NCBI RefSeq assembly: GCF_013409985.1
Contig: NZ_JACCBY010000004.1
Location: forward strand, 186,001 to 250,000
Source: Sphingomonas melonis
GTDB lineage: Bacteria > Pseudomonadota > Alphaproteobacteria > Sphingomonadales > Sphingomonadaceae
Direction of reading: 5' to 3'
Length of the DNA: 64,000 nucleotides
Numbering within the stretch: the stretch's first letter is position 1; every line of letters begins with the position of its first letter. This document shows, in pieces, positions 32,557 through 40,455 of the stretch. Both the position numbers and the translations under genes were made by a program. The notes beneath the pieces are model-generated. The model was not told where the DNA came from and ran no database searches. It saw nothing but the letters and a program-made list of their open reading frames with translations.

Positions 32557-33453
32557 GTGAAGACCATCGCCCTGCTGCTCGGCGCCGCGCTGATCGGCGC
32601 TGCCCCCGTCGCACCCAGCGCCGCCCGGACCGCAAGCACCCCCGATTTCGCGGTCGGCGCGCAATATGACACCACGCACGTCTATGTGGCGCCGGACCAA
32701 TATGATGCGTTCATGGCGAGCTTCGTCGCGACGTTCGGCGGCAAATTGACCCCGCAGGGCCAGTTCCAGGTCACGCCGACGCCCAGCAAGACCAAGTCGC
32801 AGCTCGCGCTCACGCCGGCCGGCTCGGTGTCCGGGTTCGGCTTCCTGACGCCGATCCCCTATCCGTTCGGGCACGAACGCACGGGCTATCTGGTGACCGA
32901 CCTCGATGCCGCGGTGGCCGCCGCGGTGAAGCATGGCGCGGTACGGCTGATCACCAGCTTTCCCGACCCGATCGGTCGCGATGTCGTCGTTCAATGGCCG
33001 GGCGGCGTCAACATGCAGCTCTACTGGCACACCACCAGGCCGCGCTACGCCCCGCTGGCGACGATCCCGGAGAACCGCGTCTATCTGACCGCGGACGCGG
33101 CGGATGCCTTCCTCGCGAGCTGGGGCGGCTACGCCCATGTCACGGTGGTCGAGGACAACAAGGCGGCCGACGGCGCCGATATCGGCCAGCCGGGCAAGAT
33201 CTATCGCCGGGTGCGGCTCACCTCCGGCTATGGCGACATGCTGGTGATCGTGTCGGACGGGCAGCTGCCATGGCCCTATGGCCACGAGGTGACGGGCTAT
33301 ACCGTCGCCGATTTGCGCGGCACGCTGGCCAGGGCGGCCGCCGCCGGGGTCGAGACGCTGGTGCCGGCGCATGGCGCGGGCGATCGCCAGTCGGCGATGG
33401 TCCGCTTCCCCGGCGGCTATATCGCCGAGATCCATGCGCCCGTGACCCGCTGA
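32557..33453 (+). CDS. Exported VOC/glyoxalase-like protein
   Basis: About 298 residues with a signal peptide (KTIALLLGAALIGAAPVAPSAA). Two related halves, each with a beta-alpha-beta-beta pattern ending in a conserved phrase: FGHERTGYLVTDLDAAVAAA in the first and YGHEVTGYTVADLRGTLARA in the second, consistent with an internally duplicated vicinal-oxygen-chelate fold. GTG 32557 has GAGGAG seven bases upstream; ATG 32542 is an alternative. It overlaps the DoxX start (TGATG). Probably periplasmic; substrate unknown. Confidence 0.72.
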   Translation: MKTIALLLGAALIGAAPVAPSAARTASTPDFAVGAQYDTTHVYVAPDQYDAFMASFVATFGGKLTPQGQFQVTPTPSKTKSQLALTPAGSVSGFGFLTPIPYPFGHERTGYLVTDLDAAVAAAVKHGAVRLITSFPDPIGRDVVVQWPGGVNMQLYWHTTRPRYAPLATIPENRVYLTADAADAFLASWGGYAHVTVVEDNKAADGADIGQPGKIYRRVRLTSGYGDMLVIVSDGQLPWPYGHEVTGYTVADLRGTLARAAAAGVETLVPAHGAGDRQSAMVRFPGGYIAEIHAPVTR

Positions 33454-33881
33454 TGGCCGCCTCTCCCGCGCCTGCGTTCGTCGTCGCGATCCTCGACCAT
33501 CGGTTGACCGGTTTCCTCGCGCGGCTGGCGCTCGTCGGCGCCTATCTGCTCGGTGGGGTCGTCAAGCTGGCCGACTGGCCCGGCGCGGTGGCAGAGCAGG
33601 CCCATTTCGGCCTGGCGCCGCCGGCCGTATGGGCGGCGGTGACGATTGCGGTGGAGCTGATCGGACCGCTGCTGATCCTGTCGGGGCGGCTGGTGTGGCT
33701 CGGCGCGGGTATGCTCGGCGTGTTCACGCTGCTGGCCGCGATCACCGCCAACGCCTTCTGGACGATGCCGGCAGGTGCGGAGCGATTCGCCGCGACCAAT
33801 GCCTTCTTCGAGCATCTCGGGCTGATCGGCGGGTTCGTGCTGGCGGCGCTGGTCGCGCAGCAGGCGGGACGGCGTGCGTAG
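33453..33881 (+). CDS. DoxX-family membrane protein
   Basis: 142 residues with four hydrophobic helices (LALVGAYLLGGVVKLADW, AVTIAVELIGPLLILSG, GAGMLGVFTLLAAITANAFW, GLIGGFVLAALVAQQ). The G-KL-DW and ELIGPLLI patterns fit DoxX. The start codon overlaps the preceding stop and its end overlaps the porin start by 8 bp, so it is firmly inside the operon. The family is loosely linked to redox or thiosulfate metabolism; the role here is unknown. Confidence 0.78.
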   Translation: MAASPAPAFVVAILDHRLTGFLARLALVGAYLLGGVVKLADWPGAVAEQAHFGLAPPAVWAAVTIAVELIGPLLILSGRLVWLGAGMLGVFTLLAAITANAFWTMPAGAERFAATNAFFEHLGLIGGFVLAALVAQQAGRRA

Positions 33882-35295
33882 GCTGGCGGTGGCCGTGTCG
33901 GTCTGGGCCGCACCGGCCGCCGCGCAGACCGGGCCGGGCGCCGCGCCCCCGGTTGCGACCGAGGCGTGGCAGGCGCCGACCTTGACCATCGTCCGCTACG
34001 ACGAACCCTGGCAGCGCCTCGCCGACCCGGCGGCGCGCGACGGCCGCTGGACCGAGCGGTTCAAATACATCCCGCTGGGCGGCAACGGCGCCTATCTCAG
34101 CACCGGCATCGAGCTGCGCGCCCGCAACGAGACCTACCGCAACGCCCTCTGGGGCGCCGCTGCGGCGGCGGATGACGGTTACCTCTGGCTGCGCGCGCTG
34201 CCCTATGCGGATCTGCACGTCGGCCGGGTGCGCGGCTTCGTCCAGCCGATCGCCGCCTATGCGATCGGCGTCGCACCGTCGGCAGGACCGGTGGACGAGA
34301 CCCGCACCGACCTGCTGCAAGGATTCGCCGACGTCCGGTTCGGTGCGGCCGAGACCGGCGCAACGGATCAGGCCGGGGTGACGGTGCGCGCCGGCCGCCA
34401 GATGCTGTCCTTCGGCAGCGAGCGGCTGATCGGCACGCGCTACGGGCCGAACGTGCCGCTGGCGTTCGACGGCGCGCGCGCGATCGTGTCGCTGCCCGGC
34501 GCGCGCGTCGATCTGCTGGCGGTGCGGCCGGTGCAGGCGGGCACGGGCAGCGTCGACGATCGCCGCTCGCGCAGCCGATCGCTCCACGGCGCCTATGCCA
34601 CCATCCCGCTCGGGCCCGCCGGGGTGGACCTCTATTATCTCGCCTATCGCAACACCGCCGCGACCTTCGCCGCGGTGACCGGGGATGAACGACGGCACAG
34701 CATTGGTGCGCGCGTCCATGGCGACACCGGCGGCTGGCACTGGAACATGGAGGGCGTCGCACAATCCGGCCGCTTCGCCGGCGCCAGGATCGGCGCGTGG
34801 ACGATCGCCAGCGAGATCGGCCGCCGCTTCGCCGCCGCCCGCTTCACGCCCGATGCGGTGCTGCGCGTCAACGTGGTCAGCGGCGATCGCCGCGCCGGCG
34901 ACGGTCGGCTCGGCACGTTCAACGCCCTGTTCCCGAAGGGCAAGTATTTCGGTGAGCTGTCGCCGGTCGGCCCCACTAACATCATCAGCGTCAATCCGCG
35001 CACCGCCCTCGTCCTCGGCAGCGGCGTCTCGGCGAGCCTCGCCGCCATGGCCTATTGGCGGCAGTCGCGCGGCGACGGGGTCTACGACATTCCCGGCACC
35101 CTGATCCGCGCGCCCGGCGCATCGCGTGCCCGCTTCATCGGCAAACAGGTCGAAGCCACGCTGGCCTGGCAGGCGACGCCCGAACTCGAACTATCGTCCT
35201 CCTTGTCCGCCTTCGCGCCGGGCGGCTTCATCCGTCAGACCGGCGCCGCCCGGACGATCGGGCTGCTCGGCGTCGAGGCGAACGTTCGCTTCTGA
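33874..35295 (+). CDS. Outer-membrane porin, alginate-export-like
   Basis: 473 residues. A short signal (LAVAVSVWAAPAAAQ) precedes a beta-rich protein with alternating aromatic strands: TERFKYIPLGGNGAYLSTGIELRARNE, GVTVRAGRQMLSFGSERLIGTRYGPN, GVDLYYLAYRN, NPRTALVLGSGVSASLA and a C-terminal strand ending in VEANVRF (terminal Phe, needed for barrel assembly). The RAGRQ-L-GSERL-G phrase is the alginate-export (AlgE-like) family marker. It probably admits the substrate of this operon. The start is GTG 33874, overlapping doxX. Confidence 0.8.
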   Translation: MRRLAVAVSVWAAPAAAQTGPGAAPPVATEAWQAPTLTIVRYDEPWQRLADPAARDGRWTERFKYIPLGGNGAYLSTGIELRARNETYRNALWGAAAAADDGYLWLRALPYADLHVGRVRGFVQPIAAYAIGVAPSAGPVDETRTDLLQGFADVRFGAAETGATDQAGVTVRAGRQMLSFGSERLIGTRYGPNVPLAFDGARAIVSLPGARVDLLAVRPVQAGTGSVDDRRSRSRSLHGAYATIPLGPAGVDLYYLAYRNTAATFAAVTGDERRHSIGARVHGDTGGWHWNMEGVAQSGRFAGARIGAWTIASEIGRRFAAARFTPDAVLRVNVVSGDRRAGDGRLGTFNALFPKGKYFGELSPVGPTNIISVNPRTALVLGSGVSASLAAMAYWRQSRGDGVYDIPGTLIRAPGASRARFIGKQVEATLAWQATPELELSSSLSAFAPGGFIRQTGAARTIGLLGVEANVRF

Positions 35296-35305
35296 AGGAA
35301 TAGCC

Positions 35306-36004
35306 ATGACCGCCACCCGCACTTCGGACCCGCGCGTACCGCTCCTGCTGCTGCTGTCGGTGACCACCGGCCTGGTGGATGCCGCGAGCGTGCTTGGCCT
35401 CGGCCGCGTCTTCACCGCCAACATGACCGGCAACGTCGTCTTCCTCGGCTTCGCGGCGAGCGGCGCACCCGGATTCAGGGTCGCGCCCTATCTGATCGGC
35501 ATCGCCTTCTTCCTGGCGGGCGCGCTCGTCGGTGGACGCGCGGGACGGCGGCAGGCCGGCGGCTCGGAGCGCCGCTGGCTGCTCGGCGCCGCGGTGTTCG
35601 AAACGGCGCTGTTATGGGCGGCGGCGGGCGTCGGCATCGGCTATGATCATCAGGCGATGGCGCCCGAGTGGCGCATGGTCGCGATCATCGCTTTGACCGC
35701 GGTCGCGATGGGGTTCCGCAATGCGACGATCCGCCAGCTCAAGGTTGCCGATTTGACCACCACTGTGCTGACGCTGACGCTGACCGGGCTGGGTGCGGAC
35801 TCGCTGGCGGCCGGCGGCGGCAATCCGAACTGGGGCCGCAGGATCGGCGCGGTCGTCGCCATCTTCCTCGGCGCGGCGATCGGCGCGGCGCTGCTCTTCC
35901 GCTTCGGCATCGTCGCGCCGCTCGCCGCGGCCGGCGCGCTCATCCTCATCGGGACGGCCGCCTGCGCGCTGCGCCTCGCACCCGATCCGCGCAGCGTCGC
36001 ATGA
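35306..36004 (+). CDS. DUF1275 (YoaK-type) membrane protein
   Basis: 232 residues, six hydrophobic helices. Family marks: TTGLVDAASVLGLGRVFTANMTGN near the N-terminus and GFRNATIRQLKVADLTTTVLT in the middle. GAAGGA lies upstream of ATG 35306. Last gene of the plus-strand operon; it converges with the TMEM175 gene 13 bp further on. Function unknown; some relatives affect envelope or transport processes. Confidence 0.85.
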   Translation: MTATRTSDPRVPLLLLLSVTTGLVDAASVLGLGRVFTANMTGNVVFLGFAASGAPGFRVAPYLIGIAFFLAGALVGGRAGRRQAGGSERRWLLGAAVFETALLWAAAGVGIGYDHQAMAPEWRMVAIIALTAVAMGFRNATIRQLKVADLTTTVLTLTLTGLGADSLAAGGGNPNWGRRIGAVVAIFLGAAIGAALLFRFGIVAPLAAAGALILIGTAACALRLAPDPRSVA

Positions 36005-36017
36005 ACCGGTCCGGCGG

Positions 36018-36623
36018 TCAGGCCGGCTCCTCCCCCTCCGAAAGCACTCGCTCGACGCGCCGGTCGGGGATGAACCAGAACAGCGCCACCGCGACATAGG
36101 CGGCGATGCCGAGATCGGGCCAGGCGAGCGACAGGACGACGCCGAGCGCGTAGAGGACGATCGACAGCCAGCCCTTGCGATCATGCCCGATCGCGGTCGC
36201 CAGCCGCGATCCCGGTCCGTCGTGGCGCGCGAGCATGGTCGCCAGCAACTGGTAGGCGATGGCGGTCATCAGCAGGATGATGCCGTAGCTCGCCACCGGC
36301 GCCACTGCATTGCGGGTCTCGCCGATCCAGCTGGTGACGAAGGGGATCAGCGACATCCAGAACAGCAAATGGAGATTGGCCCACATGATCGGCCCGCTCA
36401 CCCCGCGCGCCGCCTGGAACAGATGATGGTGGTTGTTCCAGTAGATGCCGACATAGACGAAACTGAGCGCATAGCTCAGCAGCACCGGCACCGCCGGCAG
36501 CAGATCGGCGAAGCCGGTACCGTGCGGCACCTTCAGCTCCAGCACCATGATCGTGATGATGATCGCGATCACGCCGTCGCTGAACGCCTCGATCCGCCCC
36601 TTGCCGATGGCCCGCCTGATCAC
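36018..36623 (-). CDS. TMEM175-family potassium channel-like protein
   Basis: 201 residues. The first helix carries the family filter signature RIEAFSDGVIAIIITIMVLELKVP, where the FSDGVxAIxIT segment lines the K+ pore in bacterial TMEM175. Further helices (YWNNHHHLF, NLHLLFWMSLIPFVT) fit the six-helix layout. The start is GTG 36623 with GCGGAGGA upstream. It is transcribed alone or with CYTH-CHAD, whose stop is 90 bp upstream. Confidence 0.88.
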   Translation of the reverse strand: MIRRAIGKGRIEAFSDGVIAIIITIMVLELKVPHGTGFADLLPAVPVLLSYALSFVYVGIYWNNHHHLFQAARGVSGPIMWANLHLLFWMSLIPFVTSWIGETRNAVAPVASYGIILLMTAIAYQLLATMLARHDGPGSRLATAIGHDRKGWLSIVLYALGVVLSLAWPDLGIAAYVAVALFWFIPDRRVERVLSEGEEPA

Positions 36624-36713
36624 TGTCGCGTCCTCCGCCTTCGCCGTCCCCGGCCCCGCCGGCGGCGGAGCGCCCGTGGAGCGACGATCGGGATCAGCGC
36701 GCCGGACGTGCGG

Positions 36714-38255
36714 TCATTGCCAGAAGCGCTTGCCCGTCATCAAGACCTCGTGCGCCTTCGCCGCCTTCTTGATCAGCGCGCCTTTTCGCGAGAGGTCCGG
36801 CTGCAACGCGGCTTCGGTCTCGGTGCCGACGAGGCCGAGTTCGGCGAGCACGATCGGCGCGGTCGCCATGTCGTTGAGATCACCGAGATGGGATTGCAGC
36901 GCCGCCAGCCGCTTGTGGAACGTCTTCTGGCGTTTGGCCGACGTGTCGGAGGTGAAGAGGCTGCCGAAGAACTCGGTGGCATAGCGCAGCTTCTTGGCTT
37001 CGATCCGAGCCTCGTGCCGCTTTTCGTCGCTGATCGTCGCCAGTCCGCGGCCGAGCCGCTTGAGCCGGCGCCGGTGCTTGCTGAGCGCCTTGGCAGCGAA
37101 GGCCGCAAGCGGCTGATCCCGGGCGTCCGCGCGATCGGGATCGGTGGTCCACGGTCCGATGGCCAGCCATTCGGTGAGATCGAGCATCAGCCTGCGGAGA
37201 CGATCGGAGCGCAGGGCGGCCTGCACGTCGGCATAGGCCCTCTCCCGCGCCGCCTCGAGCGGCTTGGCCGCCGTCTTGCCGGGCAGTTTCTCCAGCAGGA
37301 CATCGATGTTGCGCGCTTCACCCAGCGTGGCGGCGATCCACCGCAGCTCGGCACGAAGATCGTCGAACCGATCGTCCTCAACGATGGTCTTGAACGTCGA
37401 CAGCGCGGAGCGCAGCCGACGCAGCGATACCCGCGCCTGATGCAGCGCACCGGCATCACCCGTGCCGATGAGGATCGCCTCGTTGAGGCGGAACTGGCGC
37501 AGGCAGGCGCCGGCGATCGCCTGGAAGCCGTGCCTGGTCGTCGTCGCCGGGTCGAGCACCAGCGGCGCGGTCTTGACCGGCTTGGCTGCCGCCGACCGTC
37601 CGAGCAGATACCCGCGCTCCGACTTGCTCAGGACGCCCAGCCGCACGGGCGCCAATGCGTCGAAGTCGCGAGCAAGCGCGAACAGCGCCGCCGGATTGCC
37701 CTTCTTGAGCTCGAGTTCGAGTTCGTGGATCGCCGCCGACCCGGTCTTCGCGATGACCTCGCCCCGGTCCAGAACCACCTCGACCAGGGCCTCGTCGCGC
37801 TCGACCAGCACGGTGCGCCGGATGACCTGCACCCGGAACACCGGCGCGATCTGCGCCAACGCCGCGTCGGGTATCAGCCCCTGCAACGGCGTTTCGCCAC
37901 CGGACAGCACCGGCGTATCGCCATCGATGTCGCATTCCCACTCCGGACGGACAAACAAGCCCGCCGCTTCTACACCAGACGCCTTAACCGTCTGCACCCG
38001 TCGTTCACCGATTGACCGGATACGCAACGAGAAACCCGCCTTGCGCAGCGCCTCGTCCGGCGTGTCGAAATAGACGGAGTCCTGCTGCCGATCCTCCGCA
38101 TCCGGGCGGTTGAACGGCGCAGCGCCAAGAAGCGCCGCGACGCCGGTTGGGCCGACCTCCAACTTCAGCTCGAACTCGTCTTGCGCCGACGCGATCGGCG
38201 TCCCGTCAATCGCATTTTTGCCCGCGCGGCAGAAACGCTGCTTCCTGTCCTTCAC
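36714..38255 (-). CDS. CYTH-CHAD domain protein (polyphosphate/triphosphate related)
   Basis: 513 residues. The N-terminal CYTH domain (about 25-215) has the defining ExExK motif as EFELKLEV, plus YFDTPDEALRKAGFSLRIR and basic tunnel residues (IRRTVLVERDEALVEVVLDRGEV). The C-terminal CHAD domain (about 240-510) is helical and His/Lys/Arg-rich: LHQARVSLRRLRSALSTFK, EARNIDVLL, HEARIEAKKLRYATEFF and LQSHLGDLNDM. CYTH enzymes hydrolyse triphosphates such as tripolyphosphate, and CHAD binds polyphosphate. The start is probably GTG 38255. Close to the phosphate-scavenging genes. Confidence 0.88.
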   Translation of the reverse strand: MKDRKQRFCRAGKNAIDGTPIASAQDEFELKLEVGPTGVAALLGAAPFNRPDAEDRQQDSVYFDTPDEALRKAGFSLRIRSIGERRVQTVKASGVEAAGLFVRPEWECDIDGDTPVLSGGETPLQGLIPDAALAQIAPVFRVQVIRRTVLVERDEALVEVVLDRGEVIAKTGSAAIHELELELKKGNPAALFALARDFDALAPVRLGVLSKSERGYLLGRSAAAKPVKTAPLVLDPATTTRHGFQAIAGACLRQFRLNEAILIGTGDAGALHQARVSLRRLRSALSTFKTIVEDDRFDDLRAELRWIAATLGEARNIDVLLEKLPGKTAAKPLEAARERAYADVQAALRSDRLRRLMLDLTEWLAIGPWTTDPDRADARDQPLAAFAAKALSKHRRRLKRLGRGLATISDEKRHEARIEAKKLRYATEFFGSLFTSDTSAKRQKTFHKRLAALQSHLGDLNDMATAPIVLAELGLVGTETEAALQPDLSRKGALIKKAAKAHEVLMTGKRFWQ

Positions 38256-38275
38256 CCATTCACCCCTGCACGGTG

Positions 38276-38300
38276 GGGCGCCGGCACAGTGCCGGCGCCC
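38276..38300 (-). terminator. Strong hairpin between SWIB and CYTH-CHAD genes
   Basis: GGGCGCCGGCA and TGCCGGCGCCC are perfectly complementary around a 3-nt loop. It lies just 3' of the SWIB gene (minus strand). No T-run follows, so it may terminate weakly or protect the mRNA end rather than act as an intrinsic terminator. Confidence 0.5.
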
Positions 38301-38307
38301 TGCAACG

Positions 38308-38649
38308 TCAGTCCTTATTGGCGGTGAGATGCGCGCTCAAATGCCTGTTCATCTCGAACATGCTCGCCGACTTCTTGCCGAAGATCTTCTCGAGCTTGTC
38401 GTCCGCGTTGATCTGCCGGCGATCCTTGGCATCCTGCAGATCGTTCTTCTTGATATAGTCCCAGACCTTCTTGACCACCTCGCTGCGCGGCAAATCCTTT
38501 TTGCCGACGATCTCCGCGAGGTCCTCGGACGGCGTCACCGGGGCGGTGATGCCGCCCCGCGCGCCGCTCGCCGGCTTGCCGGTCGCCTTGACCTTCTTCT
38601 CCGCTGCGGCGGTCTCATCCTTGCCGCGTTTTTCTGCCGTGCGTGCCAT
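38308..38649 (-). CDS. SWIB/MDM2-domain protein
   Basis: 113 residues. After a Lys/Ala-rich tail (TAEKRGKDETAAAEKKVKAT) comes a SWIB fold: PVTPSEDLAEIVGKKDLPR, VVKKVWDYIKKNDLQDAKDRRQI, ADDKLEKIFGKKSASMFEM. SWIB proteins in bacteria are small DNA-associated factors with similarity to chlamydial and eukaryotic chromatin proteins; the basic tail would bind nucleic acid. ATG 38649 follows AAGGGGAAC. Confidence 0.88.
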   Translation of the reverse strand: MARTAEKRGKDETAAAEKKVKATGKPASGARGGITAPVTPSEDLAEIVGKKDLPRSEVVKKVWDYIKKNDLQDAKDRRQINADDKLEKIFGKKSASMFEMNRHLSAHLTANKD

Positions 38650-38819
38650 CGACTGTTCCCCTTCGAATCTCGGTGTAGGAACAGCAACGACCATGCGGCC
38701 ACGAAGTTCATCGCCACCTGCGCGAAAGACCGCGCGGCAAGGGTCTCGCGCCAACGAACGCACCGGCGCCCTGGCCCGTCGCTTCTCGCGCACGCCGATA
38801 GCGGCCTGTGTCGCTTCGT

Positions 38820-39824
38820 TCAGGATTCGTGTTTCCGCTCCAGCCACAGCGTCCCCCCGCGCTCCTCCAGCAACAGATCAAACAAGGCGCCGATCTGCAT
38901 GGCACTGCGGCGTGGAGTGTCGAGGCGAAAACGGCCGGCGACCGGCTCGGCGGCTAAACGCGGATCGGCGACGCGGATTGGCTGCGGGGAATAGCGACTA
39001 AGCTGGGCAAGCGCGGCATCGAGCCGCATCGCGTCACCCTCCAACCAATCGTCCTGCCAGCCACGGTAGGTCTTCGCATCGAAGCGGCCGATGACGATGC
39101 GGCCGGCGTGTACGTTCGCCCAGCCGCCGCCCGTGACGACAACAGGTGCGGCGCCTGCCACGAGCAGCCGGACACGGCCGCGGAAGACGTGCAAGGTGCT
39201 GACCGTGCCAGCATGATCAACGGCGAAGTTGGTGCCGAGCGCGGTCATGCGCGCATCAGGTGTTACGACGGTAAACGGCCGAATAGCGTCGTGACGCACC
39301 TCGAAACGCGCGGCACCGTGCAGGAGATCGAGCATCCGGGCGTCGTCCCGGAAGGCGATCGCTACCTTCGATGCGGCATCGAGCGCCATGGCCGATCCGT
39401 CGGGCAGGCGTAATTGCCGTCGGACACCGGTTGCACTCGCGTAGACCGTCTGCTCAACGCGCGCGGCGGGCGGTGGCGTCCCGAGCCAGCCGATCGGTAA
39501 GGCAAAAGCGAGCGCCGCCGCCGTCATGGCCGTAGCTCCGGCGGCCAGCCATCGCCGCTCACGATGGATCCCACGGTGCTGGCGCAGCCAGGGACGCCGA
39601 CCCACGGCCCGTATCGGCACAGGATCGCTGCCAGTTTGCCGCGCAGCTGCCTCGACCAGCGCAGTGTCACCGAGCAGCCTCCGCATCGCATCGAACGCGG
39701 CAGCATGCGTCGGCGACACTGCAAGCCAGGTTGCCAACGCCGCGCGGTCGGCGGCAGTCAGTTCGTCCCACCGATCCGCCCAATCGGCCGCCTCCGTCAC
39801 GATCGCCGCGTGATCTTCGGTCAT
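38820..39824 (-). CDS. FecR-family anti-sigma/sigma-regulator
   Basis: 334 residues. The N-terminal DUF4880 domain (AADWADRWDELTAADRAALATWLAVSPTHAAAF) contacts the sigma factor. One transmembrane helix follows (AAALAFALPIGWLG), then the periplasmic FecR domain (DGSAMALDAASKVAIAF, AARFEVRHDAIRPFTVVTPDA, ALGTNFAVDHAG) and a secretin/STN-like C-terminus. The ATG overlaps the FecI stop (ATGA). It would pass the state of a TBDR to the sigma factor. Confidence 0.87.
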   Translation of the reverse strand: MTEDHAAIVTEAADWADRWDELTAADRAALATWLAVSPTHAAAFDAMRRLLGDTALVEAAARQTGSDPVPIRAVGRRPWLRQHRGIHRERRWLAAGATAMTAAALAFALPIGWLGTPPPAARVEQTVYASATGVRRQLRLPDGSAMALDAASKVAIAFRDDARMLDLLHGAARFEVRHDAIRPFTVVTPDARMTALGTNFAVDHAGTVSTLHVFRGRVRLLVAGAAPVVVTGGGWANVHAGRIVIGRFDAKTYRGWQDDWLEGDAMRLDAALAQLSRYSPQPIRVADPRLAAEPVAGRFRLDTPRRSAMQIGALFDLLLEERGGTLWLERKHES

Positions 39825-40333
39825 GCGCGCGGTCCCGGGCGCGACGGGAGCAAGCCATCGTCGTCGATACAACCGGAAAGATCGATCATCGCACGAACCA
39901 GATGTTTCTTCACCGCCTCGACGCTGATGCCCATGTCCGCGGCGATTTCGGCACGCGACTGGCCGTCGATATGACGCTTGATGAATGCGGTGCGGCGCTG
40001 TGGCGGCAGCGTGGCGAGCGCGCGTTCGAACCGTTCAAAACGCTGACGATAGTCGAGCAACGTATCGGGAAGTGGCATGTCGCAGACCAGATCGACATCG
40101 ACCGGCTCGTACGACCGGCGCGCGCCGCGCGCGCCAGCGTAGATCACCGAATCGGCGACGCGGAAGGCGTAGGCAACGGGCTGGTCGATACCCTGTCGCT
40201 GGTGCTGTTCGATCACACGCATCATCGTTTCCTGCACTACATCTCCTGCCTGGTCCGGATCGCGGAGGCGACGGCGCGCGTAGGCGATCAGGCGGCCGTG
40301 CGCCGCGGCCAGCATTGCGCCCACATCGGTCAT
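39821..40333 (-). CDS. FecI-type ECF sigma factor
   Basis: 170 residues. Region 2 (LIAYARRRLRDPDQAGDVVQETMMRVIEQ) and region 4 (LATLPPQRRTAFIKRHIDGQSRAEIAADMGISVEAVKKHLVRAM) are clear, with the short linker of ECF factors. I chose ATG 40333; the open frame goes to 40450 but crosses a strong hairpin. It lies between the TBDR and fecR on the same strand and should direct transcription of the TBDR when the receptor is loaded. Confidence 0.87.
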   Translation of the reverse strand: MTDVGAMLAAAHGRLIAYARRRLRDPDQAGDVVQETMMRVIEQHQRQGIDQPVAYAFRVADSVIYAGARGARRSYEPVDVDLVCDMPLPDTLLDYRQRFERFERALATLPPQRRTAFIKRHIDGQSRAEIAADMGISVEAVKKHLVRAMIDLSGCIDDDGLLPSRPGPRA

Positions 40334-40417
40334 CGCACACCTGGACGGTAGAGCGAGCAGCACGGCATCCGGGGACACAACCTCATCAACGTGATCGGCA
40401 ACAAAGACGTGCGGGCA

Positions 40418-40451
40418 CATGCGGGCGGCGACCGGAACCGCCGCCCGCATG
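40418..40451 (-). terminator. Strong hairpin between TBDR and fecI
   Basis: CATGCGGGCGGC (40418-40429) and GCCGCCCGCATG (40440-40451) are perfectly complementary around a 10-nt loop, four bases past the TBDR stop on the minus strand. There is no strong T-run. It may reduce readthrough into fecI-fecR. Confidence 0.5.
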
Positions 40452-40455
40452 CCGT

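Noticed and set aside
35793..38015. A 740-codon plus-strand frame over TMEM175 and CYTH-CHAD
   Set aside because: It spans two real minus-strand genes and has no domain pattern.
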